From NCBI GenBank assembly GCA_026386995.1, contig JAPLMO010000053.1:1-17775 (forward strand): a stretch of DNA of 17,775 bases, given 5' to 3'. The notes beneath the pieces are model-generated. The model had not been told where the DNA came from. It did no database searches and worked only from the letters and a program-made list of their open reading frames with translations. Source of the DNA: Planctomycetota bacterium. GTDB lineage: Bacteria > Planctomycetota > Phycisphaerae > FEN-1346. Positions 1 through 8,337 of this stretch are shown piece after piece. Position 1 is the stretch's first letter, and each line of letters starts with the position of its first letter. The translations under genes and the position numbers were made by a program.

Positions 1-174
1 AAGGGCCTGCAGATGCTCTACCTCGGCGGCACACCGATCACGGACGCCGGCGTGAAGGACCTGAAGGAACTTAAGGACCTGCAGCGCCTGAACCTCACTG
101 GCACCAAGATCACGGATGCCGGCCTGAAGGACCTGAGGCAGGCGTTGCCGACAACAGACATCTCTGGTCCCTGA
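1..174 (+). CDS. Leucine-rich-repeat protein, C-terminal end (5' truncated)
   Basis: The frame is open from the first base to the TGA at 172-174 and gives 57 residues. It contains two leucine-rich repeats of about 24 residues with the pattern LQxLxLxGTxITDAGxKDLxxLK; the second reads LQRLNLTGTKITDAGLKDL, followed by a short tail ending TTDISGP. This ITDAG type of LRR is common in large repeat proteins of Planctomycetes, usually for protein-protein contact. The start, any signal peptide and any partner domain lie outside the window, so function cannot be given. A short weak hairpin (GCCC/GGGC, about 177-190) follows the stop. Family assignment is firm; the role is unknown. Confidence 0.85.
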   Translation, partial: KGLQMLYLGGTPITDAGVKDLKELKDLQRLNLTGTKITDAGLKDLRQALPTTDISGP

Positions 175-329
175 AGGCCCGGCACGGGGCAAAACGGCGG
201 CCACATCGGTGGGGTTCGTCTTCACGCCGCACCCCTCGACTTGCCGGCGCCCATCAGCCGGTCGATGGCCTTCGCCCCGTCGACGACGCGCCCCAGGCCG
301 ACCCTCTTTAGGCCGTCGTCGGTCGAGCC

Positions 330-357
330 TTGCCATCGCACGGCCGGACGCTAAGAT
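330..357 (+). promoter_or_regulatory. Candidate sigma70 promoter upstream of the sulfatase
   Basis: TTGCCA at 330-335 and TAAGAT at 352-357 are separated by 16 bases; each matches 5 of 6 consensus positions. Transcription would start near 364, leaving a leader of about 60 bases before the GTG at 427. The rest of the 175-426 gap holds no convincing gene. On the minus strand an open stretch of 39 codons (341 down to 222) looks faintly like a protein end, but has no ribosome binding site and an in-frame stop just upstream. Prediction by eye only. Confidence 0.35.
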
Positions 358-426
358 ACCGGGTGACGGAACCGCCGGCGCATCATCGTCCGAATCGCGG
401 TCCGCCGCCACCGGAAAGGGCATCGC

Positions 427-2061
427 GTGCATCTGACTCGAAGGGAGTTCCTGAAGTCCGTTGCATTGGCGGCCGGCGCCGCAATGGTGCCGGGGGCGCT
501 GCGCGCGGCAGGGGCGGAGGCGGTCCCTTCGCGCAAGCCGAATTTCCTCGTCATCGTCATGGACGACATGGGCTATTCCGACCCCGGCTGCTACGGCGGC
601 GAGATCGCCACGCCCAACATCGACCGCCTTGCGGCCGGAGGCATACGCTTTACGCAGTGCTATTCCACGGCCCGATGCTGGCCCTCGCGGGCGTGCATCC
701 TGACGGGCTATTACGCCCAGCAGGTGCGGCGCGATACCTTGCCCGGCATGGGCGGCGGCACAAGCGGCAAGCGGCCGGCCTGGGCGCGGCTGGTGCCGGA
801 GATGCTGCGGCCCCTGGGCTACCGCTCGTACCACGCCGGCAAGTGGCACGTGGACGGCAAGCCCGTCGAGAACGGCTTCGATCGCTCCTATGAGTACGGC
901 GACAGCGATCACCATTTCCTGCCCGCCAAGAAGACGGCGCAGATCGATCCGCCTCTGGAGCCCGTCGGGCCGGAGGGTTATTACGCGAGCACGGCCGCCG
1001 CCGACCAGGCCATCCGCTTTCTGCGGGACCACGCCGCCAACTACGCCGACCGGCCGTTCTTCCAGTACCTGGCGTTCACCGAGCCGCATTTCCCCGTCCA
1101 GGCGCCCAAGGAGGACATCGACCGCTGCCGCGACCGTTACCTGGAAGGCTGGGATGCGGTCCGCCAGAAACGCTGGAAGCGGATGACCGAGATGGGCCTG
1201 GTGAACTGCAAGTTGTCCAGGCCGGACCCCGACATCGTGCCCTCCTGGAACCTGAAGCCCGAGGGCCTGAAGGCCCGCATCGGGCCGGGCGAGGTCCCGC
1301 GGGCGATCCCGTGGGGCGACCTGACGGAGGAGCAGAAACGGGTCCAGGCGACGACGATGGCGGTCCACGCCGCCATGGTCGAACGCGTCGACCGCGAGAT
1401 CGGCCGCGTGCTGGACCAGGTCAAGGCGATGGGCGCCCTCGACAACACGGCGATCCTTTTTGTGAGCGACAACGGCGCCAGCGCCGAGCAGATGATCCGC
1501 GGCGACGGCCACGACCCGGCGGCGCCGCTCGGGTCGGCCAAATCGTTCATCTGCCTCGGGCCGGGGTGGTCGACGGCCTCGAACACGCCGCTGCGGCTGC
1601 ACAAGGCGTGGGTGCACGAGGGTGGCATCTCGTCGCCGCTGGTCGTTCACTGGCCGGCGGGCCTGAAGGCGCGCGGCGAGTTGCGCCACGACGTATGCCA
1701 CTTCGTCGATATTCCGGTGACGCTCGTGGAACTGGCCGGCGGCCGGTGGCCAGAGAAGTGGGGCGACACGCCCGTTCCGCCACCGCCGGGCCTCAGCCTC
1801 GCGGCGGCGCTGGTGAAGGATGGCGGCGTCAGGCACGAGTTCCTCTGGTGGTTCCACCAGGACAACCGCGCGATCCGCGTGGGCGACTGGAAACTCGTCT
1901 CCGCCGGCCGCGATGCGCCGTGGGAACTCTACGACCTGCGCACCGACCGGGCGGAATCCGACGACCTGGCCGCGAAGGACCCCGCAAAGGTGAAGGAACT
2001 TTCGGAGCGGTGGACGAACTTCATGGAGGACTGCAAGCGCCTCGCCGCCCCGGGGGCATGA
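427..2061 (+). CDS. Tat-exported formylglycine-dependent sulfatase (arylsulfatase A-like)
   Basis: Hydrolyses sulfate esters, probably on sulfated sugars or polysaccharides, outside the cytoplasm. The 544-residue product starts at GTG 427, preceded by GGAAAGGG near 413. The N-terminus has a twin-arginine signal (TRREFLKS, then an alanine-rich stretch to about residue 30). The sulfatase domain follows: metal-binding D46-D47 in VIVMDDMGYSD, the maturation motif C84-W-P-S-R88 followed by ACILTG (C84 should become formylglycine), AGKWH at 137-141, D348-N349 in FVSDNG, and K393 in LHKAWVHEGG. All catalytic positions appear intact and the length is usual for the S1 sulfatase class. The Gfo/Idh gene starts 27 bases downstream, so the two are probably one operon. 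No sulfatase-maturing enzyme is in the window. The substrate cannot be deduced. Family is very certain. Confidence 0.95.
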   Translation: MHLTRREFLKSVALAAGAAMVPGALRAAGAEAVPSRKPNFLVIVMDDMGYSDPGCYGGEIATPNIDRLAAGGIRFTQCYSTARCWPSRACILTGYYAQQVRRDTLPGMGGGTSGKRPAWARLVPEMLRPLGYRSYHAGKWHVDGKPVENGFDRSYEYGDSDHHFLPAKKTAQIDPPLEPVGPEGYYASTAAADQAIRFLRDHAANYADRPFFQYLAFTEPHFPVQAPKEDIDRCRDRYLEGWDAVRQKRWKRMTEMGLVNCKLSRPDPDIVPSWNLKPEGLKARIGPGEVPRAIPWGDLTEEQKRVQATTMAVHAAMVERVDREIGRVLDQVKAMGALDNTAILFVSDNGASAEQMIRGDGHDPAAPLGSAKSFICLGPGWSTASNTPLRLHKAWVHEGGISSPLVVHWPAGLKARGELRHDVCHFVDIPVTLVELAGGRWPEKWGDTPVPPPPGLSLAAALVKDGGVRHEFLWWFHQDNRAIRVGDWKLVSAGRDAPWELYDLRTDRAESDDLAAKDPAKVKELSERWTNFMEDCKRLAAPGA

Positions 2062-2088
2062 TTCGCGTCCCCAGTAAGGAGGCTTACG

Positions 2089-3444
2089 ATGCTGCGTCGC
2101 GACTTTCTGCGTGCCGGCGCCGCCGCCGGCATGGCTCTCTCGGCCCTGAACGTCTACGCCGGGGCCGCCGCAGACTCAAAGACCAAACGCGTCGGACTCA
2201 TCGGCACGGGTTGGTACGGCAAGGTCGACCTGTTCCGGCTGGCGCAGGTTGCCCCCGTCGAGATCGTCTCGCTGTGCGACGTCGATAAGCGCATGCTCGA
2301 CGAGGCCGCCGACTTCGCCGCCATGCGCCAGGCCTCGAAGAAGCGGCCGCGCACCTACCGCGACTTCCGCGAGATGCTCAAGGAGAAGGACCTCGATATC
2401 TGCCTCATCGCCACGCCCGATCACTGGCACGCCCTGGCGGCCATCGAGGCCATGAAGGCCGGGGCCGACCTGTACCTCCAGAAACCCATCAGCGTCGACG
2501 TGGCCGAGGCCCGGGCCATCCTGGCCGCCGCGCGCAAGTACAAGCGCGTCGTCCAGATCGGCACGCAGCGCCGCAGCACGCCGCACCTCGCCGAGGCACG
2601 CGACCGATTCATCCGCGAGGGCAAACTCGGCAAGATCGCACTCGTCGAAATCTGCTGCTACTACCACATGCGTGAGCGCGGCAACCCGCCCGATTGCCCG
2701 CCCCCGGAGTACCTCGACTGGGACCTCTGGACCGGCCCGGCCCCGATGCGCCCGTATAACCCCATCGCGCACCCGCGCGGCTGGCGGGCGTTCATGGAGT
2801 ACGGCAACGGCATCGTCGGCGACATGTGCGTTCATATGCTCGACATGGTCCGATGGATGATGGGCCTGGGGTGGCCGAAAAGCATCGGCTCCGCGGGCGG
2901 CATACTTGTCGATAAGAATAGCAAGGCCAACATCTCCGACACGCAGACCGCCACGTTCGATTTCGGCGACGTCAGCGTCCTCTGGCAGCACCGCACCTGG
3001 GGCTCGTCGCCCGACCCGAAATACCCCTGGGCCGCCACCTTCTACGGCGACAAGGGCACCCTGAAGGCCGGCGTCAACGGCTACGATTTTCTGCCGATGG
3101 CCAAGGGCGCGGAGCCTATCCACAAGGACGTGACCCTTGAACTCGACAAGTACCCCGAGGACAAGAGCGAGAAGGGCGTGGAACTGTTCGCCGCCCCCGC
3201 CGTCCGCTACCACATGAAAGACCTGCTGGCCAACATCGAGACGCGCGGCCGGCCCGTGGCCGACGTCGAGGAAGGCTACATCTCGACCGCCAGTTGCATC
3301 CTGGCCAATATGTCGATGAAACTCGGCCGCTCGCTCGCCTGGGACCCCGCCACAGGCAAGGTGACCGGCGACGCCGAGGCCAACCGCCTCCTCGCCCGCC
3401 CGTACCGCGCGCCGTGGGTCCACCCGGAGGCGGAGAAGGTCTGA
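2089..3444 (+). CDS. Tat-exported Gfo/Idh/MocA family oxidoreductase
   Basis: Probable NAD(P)-dependent sugar dehydrogenase or related redox enzyme, 451 residues. The start ATG at 2089 follows a strong AAGGAGG (2075-2081). The N-terminus RRDFLRAGAAAG is a twin-arginine signal. The Rossmann fold then begins with GLIGTGWYG (36-44), followed by an acidic position in SLCDVDKR (61-68), ATPDHWH (108-114) and the family motif QKPIS (131-135), the usual EKP with Gln for Glu. The C-terminal alpha/beta substrate domain contains GNGIVGDMCVHMLDMVRWMM, typical of exported planctomycete members of the family. Such secreted Gfo/Idh proteins often sit beside sulfatases and glycoside hydrolases and are thought to act with a retained cofactor; substrate unknown. 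Likely co-transcribed with the sulfatase just upstream. Confidence 0.93.
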   Translation: MLRRDFLRAGAAAGMALSALNVYAGAAADSKTKRVGLIGTGWYGKVDLFRLAQVAPVEIVSLCDVDKRMLDEAADFAAMRQASKKRPRTYRDFREMLKEKDLDICLIATPDHWHALAAIEAMKAGADLYLQKPISVDVAEARAILAAARKYKRVVQIGTQRRSTPHLAEARDRFIREGKLGKIALVEICCYYHMRERGNPPDCPPPEYLDWDLWTGPAPMRPYNPIAHPRGWRAFMEYGNGIVGDMCVHMLDMVRWMMGLGWPKSIGSAGGILVDKNSKANISDTQTATFDFGDVSVLWQHRTWGSSPDPKYPWAATFYGDKGTLKAGVNGYDFLPMAKGAEPIHKDVTLELDKYPEDKSEKGVELFAAPAVRYHMKDLLANIETRGRPVADVEEGYISTASCILANMSMKLGRSLAWDPATGKVTGDAEANRLLARPYRAPWVHPEAEKV

Positions 3445-3458
3445 TCCGGGCGGGGAAA

Positions 3459-3501
3459 TCGTAGGGGCGGGCGAGCCAGGCGCACCTCGCGAGGCTCGCC
3501 C
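3459..3501. repeat. REP-like palindrome between the oxidoreductase and the methylase
   Basis: Perfect 9-bp inverted repeat GGGCGAGCC (3469-3477) / GGCTCGCCC (3493-3501) with a 15-base loop, 24 bases after the oxidoreductase stop. Its left border TCGTAGGGGCGG (3459-3470) recurs in reverse complement at 8270-8281, and its right arm CGCGAGGCTCGCC (3488-3500) recurs at 7973-7985 and 8167-8179. It is therefore one member of a dispersed family. There is no T-run after it, so it is not a typical intrinsic terminator, although it could protect the 3' end of the upstream mRNA. Confidence 0.6.
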
Positions 3502-3606
3502 TGGAAATCCGGCCAAGCCTCGCCTGTTTTCCCTTGTAGAGCCTGTGTGAAGGATTAGGATGACGACATGACCCTGGCAGAAATCGGGTAAGCATGGGAA
3601 GGCGCG

Positions 3607-6600
3607 ATGGTGGTTTCAGGCAAGCCGACAATTCATGAAGTCGATTTCTGCGCGCAGATTGCGGGCGCTGTCAATCAACTTGTCTGCCAGAATCCGGCGA
3701 TCTACCCATTCCATGAAGCGCGGGTGGAGGGCTTTGGGACCGGCGCGGGTCGCCGTAAGCGCAAGGACCTTCGCTTCTTCGACCGCGACGGGAAACTGGT
3801 GCTGTGCGGCGAAGTCAAGTTGCCGGGCTCGCCCGAAGGCCAGTCGCCCTATGGCGCCAAGGTCTGTGCAGACGCGGAGGCGAAAGCCAACAACGCGGCG
3901 GTCCGGTACTTCTTCACTTGGAACGTCAACACCTTCGTCCTTTGGGATCGCAGCCTGTGGGATGAGGCGCTGTTGGATCGCCGGGTCTGGCAACGCCAAC
4001 TGACCCGCACGCTTGCGAGTCCTGAAGAGGTCGCCCGCGAAGATAACCTTGAATTCATCAAGACGCATTTCCTGCCCGATCTTCTGCGCGACCTGGCCGA
4101 CATCATCACGGGCCGCCGTCGCGACTGGTCGCCGCCGGATGACATCTTCATCCACTCCCTTGAGAGTCACCTTGATTGGCCCGTCCGTCTGGCCAGCGCC
4201 TACATACTCGAACAATCCAACAAGGCAAAGCACTTCGACCTGAGCGTCCAACGTTGGATGACCGAGCAAGGCTTGGACCACGTTCGCGGAATCCACGAAG
4301 AATGGGCCAAGGCCGTGGACAACATGGCCAAGACCCTTGCCTACGTCTGGGCAAACCGGCTGATCTTCTACAAGGCCCTGCGCGCCCGATTCCCTGATCT
4401 GCCGCGCCTGGAACTCCGGTCATCGGTGCGGAAACCCGACGAGGCCCTGGCCGCGTTCAACTGTTTCTTTGAGAGGGCCGTCCAGCGAAGCGGCGACTAC
4501 GAGCCGCTGCTGATGCCCGACGCCAAGGATTGGGCAACCGGATTGGTCTTCCAGCCGGCGAGCGCATTGGACGCCTGGCGCGGCCTCCTGCGCGGCATAG
4601 AATCGGTGGACTTCCGCGAAGTTCCTTCAGACGTGGTGGGACGCATCTTCCAGAAACTCATCGGCCCGGATGAGCGCCACCGCTTTGGCCAGCATTTCAC
4701 CGGCGACGATCCGGTGGACCTTATCAACGTCTTCTGCATTCGTACACCCAGCGCCGTGCTGCTGGACCCAGCCTGCGGTTCGGCGAGTTTTCTTGTTCGC
4801 GCCTACTACCGCAAGCGGCACCTGGACGCCAAGCGGCCCCACCTGGAGTTGATCGGCGAGTTATTCGGCTGCGACATCGCGCTTTACCCGGCGCACCTGG
4901 CGACCCTCAACCTGGCGGCCCGCGAAATCAGCGACGAAGCGAACTACCCGCGCATCGCCCGCCGTAACTTTTTCGACTTCACCCCCAAGCAACCCTTCTG
5001 CCAGGTTCCCGACAACGCCGGGGGGCAACGGCCCGTACCGCTGCCGGCCCTGGACGCGGTAGTCGGCAACCCGCCCTACGTTCGCCAAGAGAAGGTGGAT
5101 AAGAAGGACAAGGCCCGCTTCGGCCAGATCGCCGGCGACGCATGGCCCGGCCTGCGGTTGACCGGGCGCAGCGATCTTCACTGTTACTTCTGGCCGGCGG
5201 CAGCGCGCCTCCTGAAGCCCGACGGCTACTTCGGCTTCCTGACCAGTTCGTCCTGGATGGATGTCGAATACGGCTTCGCGCTGCAAGGCTGGATGCTGAA
5301 GCATTTCCGCATCCTGGCGGTGATGGAGAGCGCGGCCGAGCCGTGGTTTGAGGATGCCCGTGTCAAGACCTGTATAGCGATCCTGCAACGGTGCGATGAT
5401 GAGACAGAGCGCATGGCGAACCGAGTTCGCTTCGTCCGGTTCTCTCGCAAACTGGCGGACATCATAGGGATTCCGCCCGGCCGGGATGAAGACGCCCGGC
5501 AAACCGCGCTGGAGTCCCTGCGCCGGCGCATCCTCGATGCCCGCGCTGATTGCCAAGACCAGGACTTGCGCATCATCGTGAAGGCGCAGTTGGACCTTTG
5601 GAACGATGGCGTGCGGGCCGGCGCGATCTTGGGCGACGTGGACATTGAATCGTTGGCTGAGGAGTACGAGAACGGGCAGGAGCCGGAAGGCGAAGATCGC
5701 CAGCCCAGCGCGGCCAAGGACGCGAGCGCGGCTAAAGAGAACGGGGACTATCACGCCGGCAAGTGGGGGCGATACGTGCGCGCGCCGGACGTTTACTTCG
5801 ACATAATGCGACGCTTCAGCAATCGCTTTGTGCCCATGGGTGAAATCGCCACGATTCGCCGTGGCATTACAAGTGGGTGCGATGACTTCTTTATGCCGAA
5901 GGATATTACGGCGGACATGCTGGCCAAGCATGAGAGCGACCGCGCTTTCCGCGAAAACTGTGGCGGCGCGCCCCACAAAGATGCTGAATCGGGCAAGCTG
6001 CGCATCATCGAAGCCGGCGATGGAAGCGTCCATCCCATTGAAGCCAAGCATCTGGCCCCGGAAGTCCACAGTCCGATGATTCTGGACCGCCCCGTTGTCC
6101 GAGCAAGGGACCTTGATCGCGTAGTCCTGATGGTGAGTGAGCCTTTGCACAGCCTGAAATCCAAATCACCGTGGGCGTGGCGATACCTCCGATACGGGAT
6201 GACGGCGACGTTTGCATCCAGCAAGTCGAAGGGAGTGCCGGTTCCGAATCGTTCAACTTGCGCCGCCCGCGATCCGTGGTACGACCTCACGGGGCTGGTA
6301 AAGCCCGGCATTGCGTTCTGGCCAATGGCCCAGCAGTACAGGCACATTATCGCGGCGAATCCCGAACGGCTGATTTGTAATCACAGGCTCTTTGATGTAG
6401 CACCCGAAAATCTTACGGCTAGGGAGCAAGCAGCGCTTGTTGCCGTGCTTAACGCCACTCTGGTCGGTTTGTTCAAGACGTTCTACGGCCGCTATACCGG
6501 AACTGAAGGTTCGCTTGATACCGAAGTGATCGACGTGAGGCTTGTGGAAATCCCCGACCCTCGCGGGATCTCAGCGGACCTGGCCAAACGCCTGGCCGAC

Positions 6601-7392
6601 GCTTTGAAGCGTATTGGCAACCGCGAGGTGGGCCGACTTGTCGAAGAGCAGTTGATGGACTGCCACACACCCCAGCGCGCCCGAAAACTGGCGGCCGGGC
6701 CGCAGGTCCTCTCGCATGAGTTACAGCAATCCGACCGCCGCGACCTGGACGATGCCGTCTTTGAACTGCTGGGGGTGTCCGACCCTAAGGAACGCGATGA
6801 GTTGATAGGCCGGCTCTACGAAGCGACGGCCGGGCATTTCCGGGACATCCGGGTAGTCGAAATCGAGAAGATGCAGCAGCGGGCCAAGTCGGATAACAAG
6901 CGATTCAGTGTTCACGACCTGGCGGCTGATATCTGGGACGCGGCCGAACTTGAGGACGCAACGCCCCTGGCCGAGTGGGTCGGCCGGCAACCCCGATCGG
7001 ATTCTGTGGTAATCATTCCCGAAGACAGGCCGGCGGTTCTGGTGGACAATCCGCTATTCGGCGACAACACCGTCTATTTCGGCAAGCATCGCAGCGCCCA
7101 TGTGGACTGCCAATCACGCGGACAGGCTGAACTTGTTGCGCGCTTGGCAAATCTTGGCATCGACGGCCAGGTTAAGATGCCGGACACGTTGGATGCGTGC
7201 TTCAAGTTGCTGGATCGCGTCAATGATCGCCTGAACAAGGCCCGCGAACGCTTCAAGGAACTGGCCGAGAGCCGCACCGGCGATGATCGCATCCGAGAGC
7301 AACTTATCGAAGTGCTGGAAAGGTGGTTTGTAAAGGGCCGCGAAGCTGCGAAGCCCCCGGACTGCAACCCCGACCTTGCGGTCGGGTCCTGA
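3607..7392 (+). CDS. Eco57I-like N6-adenine DNA methyltransferase, probable single-chain type IIG restriction-modification enzyme
   Basis: A 1261-residue protein starting at ATG 3607, with GGAAGG at 3597-3602. The N-terminal 150 residues contain D54 and E69-V-K71 in LCGEVKLP, spaced like a PD-(D/E)xK nuclease. A helical linker follows. The methyltransferase core has RFGQHFTG (359-366), motif I DPACGS (387-392) and motif IV NPPY (488-491), which indicates adenine-N6 methylation with S-adenosylmethionine. Residues 744-1000 (MGEIATIRRGITSG at 744-757, then FYGRYTGTEG from 959) resemble the target-recognition part of the Eco57I/TaqI group. A further 260 residues, largely helical with a charged coiled-coil-like stretch near 1205-1245, end the protein. 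No separate endonuclease, specificity subunit or BREX/DISARM partner is adjacent, so a stand-alone type IIG enzyme is the best reading. PglX-like or orphan methylase remain possible. Its GC content looks lower than its neighbours', consistent with transfer. Confidence 0.85.
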   Translation: MVVSGKPTIHEVDFCAQIAGAVNQLVCQNPAIYPFHEARVEGFGTGAGRRKRKDLRFFDRDGKLVLCGEVKLPGSPEGQSPYGAKVCADAEAKANNAAVRYFFTWNVNTFVLWDRSLWDEALLDRRVWQRQLTRTLASPEEVAREDNLEFIKTHFLPDLLRDLADIITGRRRDWSPPDDIFIHSLESHLDWPVRLASAYILEQSNKAKHFDLSVQRWMTEQGLDHVRGIHEEWAKAVDNMAKTLAYVWANRLIFYKALRARFPDLPRLELRSSVRKPDEALAAFNCFFERAVQRSGDYEPLLMPDAKDWATGLVFQPASALDAWRGLLRGIESVDFREVPSDVVGRIFQKLIGPDERHRFGQHFTGDDPVDLINVFCIRTPSAVLLDPACGSASFLVRAYYRKRHLDAKRPHLELIGELFGCDIALYPAHLATLNLAAREISDEANYPRIARRNFFDFTPKQPFCQVPDNAGGQRPVPLPALDAVVGNPPYVRQEKVDKKDKARFGQIAGDAWPGLRLTGRSDLHCYFWPAAARLLKPDGYFGFLTSSSWMDVEYGFALQGWMLKHFRILAVMESAAEPWFEDARVKTCIAILQRCDDETERMANRVRFVRFSRKLADIIGIPPGRDEDARQTALESLRRRILDARADCQDQDLRIIVKAQLDLWNDGVRAGAILGDVDIESLAEEYENGQEPEGEDRQPSAAKDASAAKENGDYHAGKWGRYVRAPDVYFDIMRRFSNRFVPMGEIATIRRGITSGCDDFFMPKDITADMLAKHESDRAFRENCGGAPHKDAESGKLRIIEAGDGSVHPIEAKHLAPEVHSPMILDRPVVRARDLDRVVLMVSEPLHSLKSKSPWAWRYLRYGMTATFASSKSKGVPVPNRSTCAARDPWYDLTGLVKPGIAFWPMAQQYRHIIAANPERLICNHRLFDVAPENLTAREQAALVAVLNATLVGLFKTFYGRYTGTEGSLDTEVIDVRLVEIPDPRGISADLAKRLADALKRIGNREVGRLVEEQLMDCHTPQRARKLAAGPQVLSHELQQSDRRDLDDAVFELLGVSDPKERDELIGRLYEATAGHFRDIRVVEIEKMQQRAKSDNKRFSVHDLAADIWDAAELEDATPLAEWVGRQPRSDSVVIIPEDRPAVLVDNPLFGDNTVYFGKHRSAHVDCQSRGQAELVARLANLGIDGQVKMPDTLDACFKLLDRVNDRLNKARERFKELAESRTGDDRIREQLIEVLERWFVKGREAAKPPDCNPDLAVGS

Positions 7393-7453
7393 ACCACCCA
7401 CGCCTACCCGTTCTGGCCTGTTCCCGTCTATGAGCAATCTGGTCAATCGGGAG

Positions 7454-7491
7454 GGGGACGCTACCCATATTATTCCCCGCGTAGCGTCCCC
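7454..7491. repeat. Inverted repeat GGGGACGCTAC / GTAGCGTCCCC
   Basis: Perfect 11-bp arms at 7454-7464 and 7481-7491 with a 16-base loop, 61 bases after the methylase stop. It is followed directly by a second hairpin, CCCCG-TGATT-CGGGG at 7498-7512. The motif GGGGACGCTACCCATATT resembles REP-type palindromes I recall from GC-rich environmental bacteria, where they accompany RayT-like Y1 transposases; that link is from memory. It could also act as a transcript end for the methylase, but no T-run follows. Confidence 0.7.
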
Positions 7492-7541
7492 AGGTTTCCC
7501 CGTGATTCGGGGTTCCGGCCGCAGTATCGCTGTTTCAGTAG

Positions 7542-7591
7542 CCACGGGTGGAGCGGCGCGGCCGCACTGCGGCCCGACGCGGAACCCGTGG
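7542..7591. repeat. Inverted repeat CCACGGGT / ACCCGTGG
   Basis: Perfect 8-bp arms at 7542-7549 and 7584-7591 enclose a GC-only block with a further GCGGCCGC palindrome. Single arms of the same motif reappear at 7739-7746 (CCACGGGT) and at 7841-7848 (ACCCGTGG), so the element seems to be built from reusable half-sites. Confidence 0.55.
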
Positions 7592-7603
7592 AAAGCGGAT
7601 GAG

Positions 7604-7652
7604 GAAAAAGGGGTTGGGGTTCTTTTTTCCCTTTTTCGCCCCGGCGGGGCGA
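7604..7652. repeat. Paired hairpins with AAAAAGGG / CCCTTTTT and TCGCCCC / GGGGCGA
   Basis: GAAAAAGGG (7604-7612) pairs with CCCTTTTTC (7629-7637), 9 bp perfect with a T-rich 16-base loop. Overlapping its end is TCGCCCC-GGC-GGGGCGA (7636-7652), a 7-bp stem with a three-base loop. A closely similar AAAAGGGG/CCCCTTTT palindrome lies inside pabB at 14917-14937. Confidence 0.55.
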
Positions 7653-7698
7653 AGGGGATTTTCGGAGCGACGGAAGGACGCCTATGCCCGGCGATTCC

Positions 7699-7874
7699 TC
7701 CGCCCCTCCGGGGCGGATGCGTTGACACACGAACTTTTCCACGGGTTGCGCGACGCCGAAAGCGGCGTCGCTCCACCCGCCGTCAGGCCACGGCACGCCT
7801 GCCGTGCCAGGGTGGCTACACAGTGCTGTGCCGGTGCTTCACCCGTGGCTACAATCCGCCGCCCCGTTGGGGCG
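7699..7874. repeat. Cluster of four short-loop hairpins
   Basis: Four perfect hairpins follow one another: TCCGCCCC-TCC-GGGGCGGA (7699-7717), GCGACGCCG-AAAG-CGGCGTCGC (7750-7771), CACGGCA-CGCC-TGCCGTG (7789-7806) and CGCCCC-GTT-GGGGCG (7860-7874). They are linked by CCACCCG and GTGGCTACA pieces, GTGGCTACA occurring at 7812-7820 and 7845-7853. Stems of 6-9 bp with loops of 3-4 bases fit extragenic REP-like elements. Confidence 0.6.
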
Positions 7875-8007
7875 AAAAACGGCAGTTCCGAGTTTCAGGT
7901 TCCAGGTTTCAAGTTAACGGCCAAGGAAAGGCAGTTTCAGGTTTCAGAGCCTGCCCGCCGTTTCGGTGCCGCGCGAGGCTCGCCCGGCCTCGTCTCTCAT
8001 CCCGCGG

Positions 8008-8218
8008 CAGTGCCACGGCATCCCCCGGCAGTGCCGGGGGTTTGGCGCGCCTGCGAACAAACCCCCCGCACCGCGGGGGGATGGTCATCGCGAGTGCGCC
8101 TCCCCCTCGCCCGCCGACCGCATCAGTGCCACGGCATCCCCCGGCAGTGCCGGGGGTTTGCTGCCGCGCGAGGCTCGCCCCGGCCGCCGCGGCATCCCCC
8201 GGCAGTGCCGGGGGTTTG
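8008..8218. repeat. Three copies of a CCCCCGGCA-G-TGCCGGGGG palindrome plus one variant
   Basis: Copies at 8008-8044 and 8124-8160 are identical over 37 bases (CAGTGCCACGGCATCC, the palindrome, then TTTG); the third copy, 8191-8218, shares the last 28 bases. Palindrome cores are 8022-8040, 8138-8156 and 8196-8214, each with 9-bp arms around one base. Between copies one and two lies CCCCCCGC-ACC-GCGGGGGG (8062-8080), flanked AAA/ATGG, which looks like a diverged copy in opposite orientation. The sequence GCCGCGCGAGGCTCGCCC precedes copy one (7968-7985) and copy three (8162-8179). Spacing is irregular (116 and about 58 bases), which argues against CRISPR. Confidence 0.75.
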
Positions 8219-8253
8219 TTTCATGCGTCTGCCGCCTGCCGGTTGCACAGCAT

Positions 8254-8281
8254 GGGCGGCCATATAGGGCCGCCCCTACGA
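8254..8281. repeat. GGGCGGCC / GGCCGCCC hairpin with CCTAC border
   Basis: Perfect 8-bp arms at 8254-8261 and 8268-8275 with the AT-rich loop ATATAG. The right flank CCGCCCCTACGA (8270-8281) is the exact reverse complement of the left border of the palindrome at 3459-3470, tying the two elements together. Confidence 0.6.
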
Positions 8282-8337
8282 CGGCGCGCCATCACGGGCT
8301 TTCCTGAGCAGGGGGGCGCCATGGTTGTTCGGACACG

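Noticed and set aside
2176..3516. 446-codon open frame on the minus strand across the Gfo/Idh gene
   Set aside because: It is the antisense shadow of a clear family member; its product is a low-complexity Val/Gly/Asp-rich chain without domains, as expected in GC-rich DNA.
4861..6150. 429-codon minus-strand frame inside the methylase gene
   Set aside because: Lies wholly opposite conserved methyltransferase motifs and shows no recognisable domain or ribosome binding site.
8008..8218. CRISPR-like array
   Set aside because: Only three copies, unequal spacing of 116 and about 58 bases, interspersed with other palindromes, and no cas genes.
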